Positions 8,714 through 17,852 of a stretch of 64,000 nucleotides of DNA are shown piece by piece (within the stretch, counting starts at the first letter, position 1; each line of letters starts with the position of its first letter). The notes under the pieces are model-generated. The model ran no database searches. It saw only the letters and a program-made list of their open reading frames with translations, and was not told the DNA's origin. The DNA lies in assembly GCA_947492955.1 (NCBI GenBank), contig CANLOV010000003.1, forward strand, positions 124,001 to 188,000, given 5' to 3'. This DNA is from an uncultured Cellulophaga sp. GTDB lineage: Bacteria > Bacteroidota > Bacteroidia > Flavobacteriales > Flavobacteriaceae. A program made the translations under genes and the position numbers.

Positions 8714-9031
8714 ATGGGTATCGTTATATTGATTATGGGATGTTTTTTATTATATGGAAATTCAAAATATTTTCCTGAAAATCTATCTTATGTTAGAGTT
8801 CAAATAAAAAAATACCCCAAAGTAATACGTATACTGGCCTATACTCTTTTTTTAATTTCGTATACTTTTTTTTACCATCAATTAGGTTGGGGAACTGCTA
8901 TAATTGTTTTTATTATAGCACTAGTATTTTCTTTATGTATAACATTAATTGTAATTCCTATTCATAAAAGGTATGTGTATGTTATAGCTACTTTAAGCCT
9001 TTTAATTATTATTCTAGAAAACATTATATAA
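8714..9031 (+). CDS. DUF3325-like small membrane protein of a PepSY iron operon
   Basis: This 105-residue protein has a long hydrophobic first segment (used as membrane anchor), a basic loop (RVQIKKYPKVIR), two central membrane segments around QLGWGTA, and a last segment ending at the C terminus: about four helices. The LGWGTA turn and the layout resemble DUF3325, which in proteobacteria is encoded with DUF3649 and PepSY membrane proteins in iron-uptake operons. Its stop codon overlaps the next ATG by one base (TAATG), so translation is coupled. Family assignment is by pattern and context, not by search. Confidence 0.6.
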   Translation: MGIVILIMGCFLLYGNSKYFPENLSYVRVQIKKYPKVIRILAYTLFLISYTFFYHQLGWGTAIIVFIIALVFSLCITLIVIPIHKRYVYVIATLSLLIIILENII

Positions 9032-9312
9032 TGCCTGCAAATAAAAAACACTTGTCTAACTCTGGACAAAGAATTCTTAAAATTACCGCAGGTATTATTG
9101 GCGGATATATAGTTACGGTACTTTTTCATAATGCAATAGGGGGGCTTTTACAAGAAAAAGAAGGTCTTATAATTACCTCTGCTTACTCTTCTTTTATACT
9201 ATGGGCAGCTTTAATAGTTTTAGCATTTTTATCAAAAAATGGCTGGAAAATATGGGGCATATACATTTTACTCATAGTACTTTTTGTTTCGCTAATCTTT
9301 ATATCTAAATAG
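9031..9312 (+). CDS. DUF3649-like small membrane protein of a PepSY iron operon
   Basis: This 93-residue protein has a short basic N terminus, a glycine-rich first helix (KITAGIIGGYIVTVLF), a second helix (SSFILWAALIVLAFLS), the turn KNGWKIWG and a third helix. The GGY in helix one and the aromatic-basic turn before the last helix fit DUF3649, the usual partner of PepSY-type membrane reductases in proteobacterial siderophore operons. It is coupled to its neighbours: TAATG overlap upstream and 18 nt to the PepSY gene downstream. The biochemical role is unknown. Confidence 0.6.
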   Translation: MPANKKHLSNSGQRILKITAGIIGGYIVTVLFHNAIGGLLQEKEGLIITSAYSSFILWAALIVLAFLSKNGWKIWGIYILLIVLFVSLIFISK

Positions 9313-9330
9313 TACAAAAAATATATAATT

Positions 9331-10923
9331 ATGAAGCTAAAAGCCCTAAAACCTAGATTATATAATGCAATGTTTCATACTCATACTGTTTCTGGCATTG
9401 TAATAAGTTTTGCTTTATTTGTATGCTTTTATGCTGGAGCTGTAGCATTATTCATGGACGAAATATACCGATGGGAAAATCCTGAGGCTCGGTTTGAATC
9501 TCTAAGTTCTTCTAACATAGATTATGATAAAGTTTTAGAAGTTGTTCTTGTAAATAATCCTGATATAGATATTAATAAGCGTTTTAGCTTTGTTCCTCCC
9601 ACTAAAGAAAACCCTTTTATATGGTTTAACGGAAACCTAAAAACTACAGAGAATAAAGAAGCAAAACGTTTTAGTGCCTATATAAACCCTTATACTTATA
9701 AAGTAACTCCATATGAAAATCCAAAAACCCATATGGGGCGTACTATTTATGAATTGCATTATTTTAGGCAAATACCAGTCATAGGTATTTACCTGTCCGG
9801 TTTTGTTGCTTTCTTTTTTTTATTTGCCATTTTTACAGGAGTCTTAACACATTGGAAAAATATAATCACAAAATTTTATGCCTTTACTACCAAAGGAAAG
9901 TGGAAGCAAATTTGGACCAATAGTCACACTTCTTTAGGTATAATAGCTTTACCTTTTCAGTTAATCTATGCTATTACAGGAGCACTACTGGGTTTGTCCA
10001 TCCTCTTATTAGCACCAAGTGCCTTTTTAATGTTTGATGGAGATACAAACGAAATTATTAAAACTATACGACCAGATGCTGCTATTAAGTACGATAAAAA
10101 TGCAAAAAAAATTGAGCAAGGGTATAGCTTTACAGCCATTAACAAAGATATTTCTTCTAACTATCCAGATAAAAAAATTACTTTTATTTATACAGGTAAC
10201 TATGGGAAAGAAGACGGCACTGTAAATATTAGAGTAGACGATAAAAAAAGTATTACAGGAGATGGTATTTTTATTTATAGTCGTAAAAACGGAAAGCTTT
10301 TAAATGCTATAATACCAGATAAAAAAAACTATTCCAAAGGTGCTTATGGTGTTTTAATTAAACTACATTATGCTACTTATGGCGGTATTTTCTTAAAAAT
10401 TATCTATTTTATCTTAGCAATGATTACCTGCTACATTATAATAAGTGGAGTTATGATATGGCAAACAGCAAGAGATAATCCCAAATACACAGAAAAACAG
10501 CGTAGATTTCATCATATTATTACAAAAATATACTTAGCTATTTGTTTATCTATGTTTCCTACAGTAGCGCTAATTTTTATAGCCAATAAAGTTATTTCTA
10601 TGGAACTAGAGAATCGGATTATCTATGTAAATTCAATTTTCTTTTTAGGATGGTTATTATTAGCTATTATTGGATTGTTTTGGAATAATTATAAAAAGTT
10701 AAATAGAAACTACTTAATAATTGGAGGTATTCTTTCACTTGTAATACCTATACTTAATGGTATATACACAGGTGATTGGATTTGGATTAGTTTGTCTAAA
10801 GGACAATATTTAGTTGCTTCTGTAGATATTTTTTGGATATTTACAGGAATAACTGGGCTTGTTATTGCTACAAAATTGTTAAAAACAAAAATATTTCTGA
10901 ACAAGTGGGAATTAAAACATTAG
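9331..10923 (+). CDS. PepSY-domain membrane protein (PepSY_TM, putative siderophore-iron reductase)
   Basis: This 530-residue protein has the PepSY_TM architecture. Helix one contains the conserved HTHTVSGI region (about 17-24). A periplasmic PepSY region follows (KRFSAYINPYTYKV), then a second helix preceded by MGRTIYELHYFR. The third segment has NSHTSLGI before a helix. A second periplasmic part leads to LHYATYGG and four more C-terminal helices. Paired histidines at helix starts (HTH, LHY, SHTSLG, LHYATYG) are probable haem ligands. Such proteins sit in siderophore operons and are thought to reduce ferric siderophores at the inner membrane. It is the last gene of the operon; context with fur and the TonB receptor supports an iron role. 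Confidence 0.85.
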   Translation: MKLKALKPRLYNAMFHTHTVSGIVISFALFVCFYAGAVALFMDEIYRWENPEARFESLSSSNIDYDKVLEVVLVNNPDIDINKRFSFVPPTKENPFIWFNGNLKTTENKEAKRFSAYINPYTYKVTPYENPKTHMGRTIYELHYFRQIPVIGIYLSGFVAFFFLFAIFTGVLTHWKNIITKFYAFTTKGKWKQIWTNSHTSLGIIALPFQLIYAITGALLGLSILLLAPSAFLMFDGDTNEIIKTIRPDAAIKYDKNAKKIEQGYSFTAINKDISSNYPDKKITFIYTGNYGKEDGTVNIRVDDKKSITGDGIFIYSRKNGKLLNAIIPDKKNYSKGAYGVLIKLHYATYGGIFLKIIYFILAMITCYIIISGVMIWQTARDNPKYTEKQRRFHHIITKIYLAICLSMFPTVALIFIANKVISMELENRIIYVNSIFFLGWLLLAIIGLFWNNYKKLNRNYLIIGGILSLVIPILNGIYTGDWIWISLSKGQYLVASVDIFWIFTGITGLVIATKLLKTKIFLNKWELKH

Positions 10924-11098
10924 CAAAACAACATTAAAATTTAGTAATAAGCCGCTAAGACATAAAATCTCGATTACAAGGTAAATTGCTTAAAACATTT
11001 CTTTTTTTATGAATATTTATTCCTAATAATATTCAACCTGAAGCTGCAAAACAAAATTTTGTTTAACCACAACTTATTAGGTCTACACAACAAATAAC

Positions 11099-11121
11099 AA
11101 TAACAAGGGTGTTATTTTTTT
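11099..11121 (+). terminator. Rho-independent terminator
   Basis: AATAACA (11099-11105) pairs with TGTTATT (11110-11116) around AGGG, and T residues continue to 11121. It can end the PepSY operon, though it is 176 nt after the stop, or act in the leader of the adhesin gene. A perfect palindrome lies upstream at 11049-11064 (AAACAAAATTTTGTTT). Confidence 0.65.
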
Positions 11122-11128
11122 AAATTTG
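11121..11128 (+). promoter_or_regulatory. Possible -7 element for the adhesin gene
   Basis: TAAATTTG fits TAnnTTTG exactly and lies 63 nt before the ATG at 11192. It directly follows the terminator stem, so the two elements overlap. There is no clear -33 box. Confidence 0.4.
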
Positions 11129-11191
11129 AAAGAAAAGGACTACTTTTTATATTCCCCGAATGAGTAGTACATCCTTTAAATATTTTAAAGT

Positions 11192-14100
11192 ATGGACAGC
11201 TTTATTCCTAATAATAACTTACACAAAACAATAGTAAAATATAATTACTACAAATATTCTATATTATTTACTATTCTTATTCTATTTATTAATACTATAA
11301 ATGCCCAAGATTGTTCTGTAAATGCTGGTGTTTCAGAAACTATTTGTGAAAATAACTTAAGTTATACCTTATCTGGGTCTACAACAGGTTTAATGCAAAG
11401 CCTGCCAAAATGGTCGCAAATAGCAGGGCCACCTGTAATTATTAACGAGCCTACAAACCTTAATACTCCAATAACTGGTTTAGCAGGTGAAAACTCCTAT
11501 ACTTTTAGGTTAAGCGCTACTTGTAACGATGGGAGCACACAGTTCCAAGATGTAGTTATAAACACAACATCTATTACAAAAGCAACAACCAGTAATGCTA
11601 TTTTCTCGTGTCCAGATAAAAGTAAAACCATTATTATAACAGGAAACTCTCCTTTAAATAGTGGAGAAACAGGCTCATGGAGTATTGTTGGTCGTAATAA
11701 TGCTGGTGTTATTATACACGATAAAACTGCTACTAGCTCTCCAATAAGCCTTATTGATGTATATGCAGGTACTAGTATCGTAAGATGGACCATTAAAGGA
11801 CCTAAAAATTCAATAGGTCAATATTGCGAATCGTATGCTGATATTTCTATAACAAATTATGGTGGGAAAGCCATTGTTGATGCAGGACCAGATCAAAACT
11901 TAAATCACTGTTATACATTAAATCAAGAAACAAACTTAAAAGCCAGTTTTGGAGGTAACAACATTAATAACCAACAAGGAACATGGTCTTTAATTTCTGG
12001 CCCTAATATCCCAACAATAGAGGAACCAAATAACGCAAAATCTAAAATAACAAATTTAATTGCGGGTACTTATATTCTAAAGTGGACCGTAAATGGGCCA
12101 TGTGTTACAGATTCAGACACCATGTCTATAACAGTAGCTCCTGCAACACAAGAAGTCACAGATGCTAACGTACAATACAGTAATATTAAATTTTGTGATG
12201 CTAGTATAGACTCGGCCACGCTTGTAGGTGCTGTACCAGAATATACAGGAGAAACGGTGTTATGGACACAAACTTTAGGACCACCAGCAACTATAGAAAA
12301 CCCAAATAATACCACAACACAAATAACAGGTTTAGATGGCAATAGTAATTATCAATTTTCTTACCGTATTGCTAATGGTACTACAAGTTGTAGTAATACA
12401 ACAGCCGTAAATATAGAATATGCTAATGACCCATTACAAATAGTTGTAAATAATGGAGACGATATTACTCCTAACTGTGGAATAACATCTGTTGATATTC
12501 CTTATACCGAAACAGGAAATGGTAAAAATGGATATAGTATTATTAGCGGTCCTAGTACTTCTAATTTAGTGAACCCTAATGGTTTTAAAGGCATAACTAA
12601 ATCTCCTTTATCTATAAATTTTGATAAAGAAGGTACCTACACTATATTATTTAAAAGAGCTGTTACTGGTGATGTTTTAACAGGATGCGATGAGGCTACC
12701 GATGCCATTAATGTAACCATTTCTGCTATACCCACAAGAGCAAATGCTGGAACAGGGCAAACCTTATCTTGTAATGTAACAGAAACTTCTTTAACGGGTA
12801 ATATTGTATTAATAGGAACATCATTATGGTCGCAAATAGATGGCCCAAGTACTGCTACCATTACAGAACCCTATGCAAGACAAACTGCTGTTAAAAACTT
12901 AATTCCGGGTACTTATACTTTTAGGTATAATATTACTGGTGGAGGCCCATGTGATCCCCCTGCACAATCAGATGTAAAAATTATTGTACCTTCTTCTGTT
13001 ACTGTTACTTCCAATGCAGGAGCAGATCAGAACGTATGTTTTGGTTCTTCGGTACAATTAAATGCAAATATGCCTCCTAATACTAATGTAATAGGTACAT
13101 GGAGTGTTGCCTCCGTACCTTTTGGAGCTAATATTATTTTTGATGATATAAACGACCCCAATACCAAGGTTTCAGGATTAAACCTGCCAGATGAAACCTA
13201 TAATCTAAAATGGACAATAGCTAATCCTAATAACCCTATATGTCCCTATCCAGATGAAGATATCGTATCTATTAAAACAAATTCTACAGAAGGCCCTACT
13301 ATAGCTAATGCTGGTAAAGACCAATGCTTACCTAGTGGCACAAAGACAGTAACTTTAAGTGGTAATAGTACTAAATCTGATGAAACTGGCACATGGACAT
13401 CTGTACCAAGTACAGGCATTAATTTTACAGATGCTAGTAAGCATAATACCAGTGTAACCATAACCAAAGAACAGAGTTACATACTTACTTGGACTATAGA
13501 TAAATGCCAATCCTCATCTGATGATGTTGAAATTACAATAGGAAATGCCATAGCTAATGCAGGAACTGATGCTACTATATGCGCTAGCGAATATATAATG
13601 AAAGCTTCAAGTTCTAATGGAACAGGAATGTGGAGTTTAATATCTGGTCCAGGAGGGTTTATAATAGATGATGAAACCAAACCTACTGCAAAAATTAATT
13701 TTACTTTTTCTGGTCAGTACGTATTTCAATGGACGGTAACAAATGGCAGCTGTAACACCGATAGCGATTTGGTTACTTTAGATGTAGGTGTCCCTGCTAC
13801 TATTGCAACAGTAGGAGCCAATCAATCTATCTGTAATGCAAATACCACTACCCTATCTGGAAATAATTTTGATGCAAATACAGAAAGTGGCGTGTGGACA
13901 TTACTTTCTGGAGCTCCAAATACTCCTGTTATTTCAGATGTAAATAATCCAAATACTAGCATATCAAATTTGGTATCTGGCTCTTATATTTTTAGATGGA
14001 CAATCTCAGGTAACACTAATTGTACTCCTACATTTGCAGATATTACTATAAATGTTTTTACCCCTGCACATGCTGGTGAGGACCAACAATTATGCATGGC

Positions 14101-16906
14101 ATCTAACCTTATTTTAGAAGCTACATTTGGTTCTACTGGTACTTGGACGCAGGTAGATGGCCCAGGAGTAAACGAAAATACAGGAAATAAAGCTAACATA
14201 ACTCAAAATCCGCCCAATAGTAATTTGGCAGAAGTAACTATAACTCCAGGAAACACCTATGTTTTTGAATTTACTACCGATTACCCTTCCTGTACTAATA
14301 CTTCAGATACCGTAACAATAACTAGTAGTAATGGAACCATGGCTATACCAGACGCAGGTACAGACCAATTTCTTTGCAATACAGGAACAAGCACATCTAT
14401 AACTTTAAACGGTAATGAAGCAATTACTGCCGGTTTTAATACTTCGCTACCCAATAATAGTGCCTTTTGGCGATTCTCTAGTGTTCCAAACGGGAGTTTA
14501 GCTACAATAACTAACAGCTACCAACATAACAGTACTTTAAATAATCTTACAGTTCCTGGAACTTATATTTTAGAATGGAATTTTTCTACAGAAAACTGTA
14601 CAGAGGCTTCAGATGTTGTTAAAATAGAAGTATTTGAACCCTTAGAAGCTAATGCTGGTCCAAACCAAACCAATGCTTGCCAATTAAATGCTACTTTAAA
14701 TGCTGCTATACCTAAATCTGGAAATGGTGAATGGACGCTTACTGCGGATCCTTCTAACGGAGCTATTAAAATTGATAATCCAAACTCGCCCACCTCTACA
14801 TTATCTAACATTACAAGTTTAGGCACCTATGAATTAACATGGACAGTAAGCAATGGTAATTTTAATAGTGGTAGCTGTAAACCGGCATCAGACACTGTTG
14901 AAATTACTTTTACAGGAGAAATACCGAGTATAGCTGAAGCAGGATTATCACAGCAATTATGTAATGCAACCCAAAGCAGCCTTAATGCCAGTACACCACT
15001 TATTGGTACAGGAATGTGGTCTCAAACTTTAGGCCCAGGTATAACAGAAACAGGAAATAAAGCTACTATTGTAGCTATAAACAGCCCCACAACAAACATT
15101 GAAAACTTAACAACAGGTACTTACGAATTTACATGGACAAACTCTAATGGTGGATGTTCCCTTACAGATACCGCAGAAATTATTAATTATGCTGCACCTA
15201 TAAATGCAAATGCAGGTGATGACCAAACTCTTGATGAGTTTTCTATTGCAACTTTAAATGCTACCCCAGCAACAATAGGAACGGGAAAATGGACACAAAT
15301 AGCTGGACCCACAACTGCCACTTTTATTGATATAGAAAACCCAAATACAGCTGTACTTTCTACTACTGTAGGTACTTATACTTTTGAATGGACTGTAACA
15401 AATGGTGCTTGCGCAACAACATCTGATACAGTAGAAATTACTTTTAATGGTGGTGCAGATTTAGAATTAGCATCAACTGTTTTGCCTCTTATTGCTAATA
15501 AAGGAGATATTGCAACTTTTACAATAATAGTAACCAATAACAATACAAATGGTTCTGCAAATGCTAATGGTGTTGCTATAAAAAGTAATATTCCTGATGG
15601 CTACACCATAATCCCCAATAGCATAACTAATGAAGGGATATACAATACAAAAAACAATACCATAATTTGGTCTAACATAACCATCCCTAACGGAAATAAA
15701 TTAGAAATTACTTTTGATGCTACTGTAAAAGATGAAGGCACTTACGAAGTTGTTACTGAAATAGTAGCCAGTAATGAGCACGACAGAGACTCTACGGTAA
15801 ATAATAATTTAGAGGCAGAAGACGATCAAGATACTACAGGAATTGATTTAGAGTTAACCGATTTAGAATTGCACAAAGAAGCATCTATCATCGATGTAAA
15901 TATTAACGATACTGTTACTTTTTCAATAATTGTTTTTAATAATGCTGCTGTAGAAAATGGAGATGCTACAGGAGTTTCTATTGTAGATTATCTTCCAAGT
16001 GGCTATACTTTAATACCAGAAACCATTAGTAATGATGGAATTTTTAATGAAACAAATGCTACCATAACATGGAGTAATTTATCTATCCCTAATGGTAATA
16101 CATCAATACTTACTTACGATGTAATTGTAAATGCTAATGAATCTTATAAAAATAGAGTAGAAATAGTAGCTGTTAACCAAAAAGACCCGGATAGCAAACC
16201 TAATAACGATAATGGTAATCAAACCGAGGATGATGAATCTAGTGCTTATGTAGTACCTATAACCACAGATTTAGCAATTACCAAAACAGTTAATAATGCC
16301 TCTCCTAGAATAGAAGACGATATTTTATTTACAATTACGGTTAATAATATTGGAGATGCAGATGCCACAAATATTGGTATTAACGAATTAATACCCACAG
16401 GATACACCTATATTAATTCTCAAACATCTGCTGGTAATTATGATGCACTTAGTGGCTTCTGGAGTATTCCTGTGTTAGAAAGTAAAGCAATGGAAACATT
16501 AACAATTACCGTACAAGCCTTAAAAAAGGGAGAATACTTAAATACCGCCAGCCTTGCTTTTTTAGACCAATTAGATTTAAATATTTCTAATGATACCGCA
16601 ACAGCAACAGTAGCTCCTACCTGTGTAAAAGTATACAATCAATTTTCTCCAAACGATGATGGTATTAACGATTATTTTAATATTGACTGTTTAACGGGGT
16701 ATCCTAATAACTCCTTAAAAATATACGATAGATGGGGAACCATTGTATACGAAGAAAACAATTATAAAAATAACTGGAAAGGACATTCTAGCAACAATAG
16801 TATTGTTAAATCTGGAGAAATGTTACCTGTAGGCACTTATTATTATGTGCTAGATTTAGGAAACGGTTCTTCTCCTATAATAGATTGGTTATACCTAAAG
16901 CTTTAA
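11192..16906 (+). CDS. SprB-like repeat adhesin with type IX secretion type B C-terminal domain
   Basis: This is a 1904-residue cell-surface protein. A signal peptide ends near NTINAQ (about 39). About fifteen PKD/Ig-like repeats of 80-95 residues run to about 1420; the recurring signature is NAGxDQ, then TGxWxxxxGP, PNTxxxxL, and YxFxWTxTNGxC. Three DUF11-type repeats follow at about 1420-1550, 1553-1685 and 1690-1805 (DLELxK, PxGYTxI). From 1810 comes a type B T9SS sorting domain (FSPNDDGINDYF, YDRWGTIVYE, GTYYYVLDL). The protein is exported by the gliding/T9SS machinery and probably attached to or released from the cell surface. Regular cysteines in the repeats suggest disulfides. The gene for a SprF partner follows 9 nt later. 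It is shorter than classical SprB. The ligand is unknown. Confidence 0.9.
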   Translation: MDSFIPNNNLHKTIVKYNYYKYSILFTILILFINTINAQDCSVNAGVSETICENNLSYTLSGSTTGLMQSLPKWSQIAGPPVIINEPTNLNTPITGLAGENSYTFRLSATCNDGSTQFQDVVINTTSITKATTSNAIFSCPDKSKTIIITGNSPLNSGETGSWSIVGRNNAGVIIHDKTATSSPISLIDVYAGTSIVRWTIKGPKNSIGQYCESYADISITNYGGKAIVDAGPDQNLNHCYTLNQETNLKASFGGNNINNQQGTWSLISGPNIPTIEEPNNAKSKITNLIAGTYILKWTVNGPCVTDSDTMSITVAPATQEVTDANVQYSNIKFCDASIDSATLVGAVPEYTGETVLWTQTLGPPATIENPNNTTTQITGLDGNSNYQFSYRIANGTTSCSNTTAVNIEYANDPLQIVVNNGDDITPNCGITSVDIPYTETGNGKNGYSIISGPSTSNLVNPNGFKGITKSPLSINFDKEGTYTILFKRAVTGDVLTGCDEATDAINVTISAIPTRANAGTGQTLSCNVTETSLTGNIVLIGTSLWSQIDGPSTATITEPYARQTAVKNLIPGTYTFRYNITGGGPCDPPAQSDVKIIVPSSVTVTSNAGADQNVCFGSSVQLNANMPPNTNVIGTWSVASVPFGANIIFDDINDPNTKVSGLNLPDETYNLKWTIANPNNPICPYPDEDIVSIKTNSTEGPTIANAGKDQCLPSGTKTVTLSGNSTKSDETGTWTSVPSTGINFTDASKHNTSVTITKEQSYILTWTIDKCQSSSDDVEITIGNAIANAGTDATICASEYIMKASSSNGTGMWSLISGPGGFIIDDETKPTAKINFTFSGQYVFQWTVTNGSCNTDSDLVTLDVGVPATIATVGANQSICNANTTTLSGNNFDANTESGVWTLLSGAPNTPVISDVNNPNTSISNLVSGSYIFRWTISGNTNCTPTFADITINVFTPAHAGEDQQLCMASNLILEATFGSTGTWTQVDGPGVNENTGNKANITQNPPNSNLAEVTITPGNTYVFEFTTDYPSCTNTSDTVTITSSNGTMAIPDAGTDQFLCNTGTSTSITLNGNEAITAGFNTSLPNNSAFWRFSSVPNGSLATITNSYQHNSTLNNLTVPGTYILEWNFSTENCTEASDVVKIEVFEPLEANAGPNQTNACQLNATLNAAIPKSGNGEWTLTADPSNGAIKIDNPNSPTSTLSNITSLGTYELTWTVSNGNFNSGSCKPASDTVEITFTGEIPSIAEAGLSQQLCNATQSSLNASTPLIGTGMWSQTLGPGITETGNKATIVAINSPTTNIENLTTGTYEFTWTNSNGGCSLTDTAEIINYAAPINANAGDDQTLDEFSIATLNATPATIGTGKWTQIAGPTTATFIDIENPNTAVLSTTVGTYTFEWTVTNGACATTSDTVEITFNGGADLELASTVLPLIANKGDIATFTIIVTNNNTNGSANANGVAIKSNIPDGYTIIPNSITNEGIYNTKNNTIIWSNITIPNGNKLEITFDATVKDEGTYEVVTEIVASNEHDRDSTVNNNLEAEDDQDTTGIDLELTDLELHKEASIIDVNINDTVTFSIIVFNNAAVENGDATGVSIVDYLPSGYTLIPETISNDGIFNETNATITWSNLSIPNGNTSILTYDVIVNANESYKNRVEIVAVNQKDPDSKPNNDNGNQTEDDESSAYVVPITTDLAITKTVNNASPRIEDDILFTITVNNIGDADATNIGINELIPTGYTYINSQTSAGNYDALSGFWSIPVLESKAMETLTITVQALKKGEYLNTASLAFLDQLDLNISNDTATATVAPTCVKVYNQFSPNDDGINDYFNIDCLTGYPNNSLKIYDRWGTIVYEENNYKNNWKGHSSNNSIVKSGEMLPVGTYYYVLDLGNGSSPIIDWLYLKL

Positions 16907-16915
16907 TATTTCTTC

Positions 16916-17833
16916 ATGAAAAATTTAACTACATATGGTATAACACTTCTTGCAATTATGCATTATGGCTTTACATTGGCACAACAAACACCTACTTATT
17001 CTCAATATATTTACAATACAATGACCACTAACCCAGGCTATACGGGTTCTAAAGGACATTGGACTGCTTTAGCAATGCATAGATCACAATGGGTTGGTGT
17101 AAATGGTTCTCCTACTACTCAGAATTTAAGTCTTGATGGTCCTGTTAGCAATGCGGTAGGATTAGGAATACATATTTCAAATGACGCTTTAGGTCCTGTT
17201 AATGAAATTTTTACAAATATTAATTTCTCTTACTCCTTAAAAATTGATAGAGATGGAAAAAAATTATCTTTTGGATTAAAAGGTGGAGGAAGAGTTTTTA
17301 ATGTAGATTTTACAAAGGGTATTACAGAAAATCAAGATGTTACTTTTTTAACAGATATAAACAGTAAATTTTTTCCAACAATTGGTGCTGGTATTTATTA
17401 TAGCTCTCCTAAAAGTTATTTTGGAGTCTCTATTCCTAATTTTTTCTCTCAGGAATTTTATGATGCTTCTATTCAAAAAATTGAAGTAGAAAGAATTCAC
17501 TTCTTATTTATTGGCGGTGCTGTTTTTAATTTTAATAAACACATCAAATTAAAACCTTCATTTTTTATAAAAAAACCTCAAGATACTGCTACTATAGCAG
17601 ATATAGCTATGAATGCATTATTAAAAGAAACCCTAAATTTAGGAGTATCTTACAGATTTAACACCTCTATATCTTCTATACTAGGGCTACAATTAACTCC
17701 AAGATTGCATGCTGGTTATGCTTATGAAATGTCTTCTAATAACCCTAGAAATAATTTTGGAACTCACGAAATTTTTCTCAGATTCGAATTTAAATCCGAA
17801 AAGAAAACTTTTGAACCTGCTAAATTCTTCTAA
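16916..17833 (+). CDS. PorP/SprF family T9SS outer-membrane protein
   Basis: This 305-residue protein has a signal peptide ending in LAQQ. Its N-terminal mature motif PTYSQYIYNTMTTNPGYTG is the PorP/SprF hallmark, followed by RSQWVGVNGSPTTQ. The rest is a predicted beta-barrel ending NFGTHEIFLRFEF. In Flavobacterium johnsoniae, SprF is needed for surface delivery of SprB. The gene lies 9 nt after a SprB-like adhesin, so it is almost certainly the dedicated partner of that T9SS type B substrate. PorP of the core T9SS is the alternative, but other por/gld genes are absent here. Confidence 0.9.
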   Translation: MKNLTTYGITLLAIMHYGFTLAQQTPTYSQYIYNTMTTNPGYTGSKGHWTALAMHRSQWVGVNGSPTTQNLSLDGPVSNAVGLGIHISNDALGPVNEIFTNINFSYSLKIDRDGKKLSFGLKGGGRVFNVDFTKGITENQDVTFLTDINSKFFPTIGAGIYYSSPKSYFGVSIPNFFSQEFYDASIQKIEVERIHFLFIGGAVFNFNKHIKLKPSFFIKKPQDTATIADIAMNALLKETLNLGVSYRFNTSISSILGLQLTPRLHAGYAYEMSSNNPRNNFGTHEIFLRFEFKSEKKTFEPAKFF

Positions 17834-17852
17834 TTATTCTTATAGATAATTA
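17831..17852. terminator. Hairpin spanning two convergent stop codons
   Basis: TAATTAT (17831-17837) pairs with ATAATTA (17846-17852). The left arm contains the sprF-like stop and the right arm the helicase stop. The AT-only stem is weak, so termination is only a suggestion. Confidence 0.4.

Noticed and set aside
11160-11237. Short frame from an ATG at 11160 overlapping the adhesin start
   Set aside because: It stops after 25 codons and is in another frame than the adhesin; the signal peptide belongs to the frame starting at 11192.
11497-14826. Several minus-strand open frames of 65-100 codons inside the adhesin gene
   Set aside because: They are antisense shadows of a repeat-rich, low-complexity coding sequence; no family motif and no start context.
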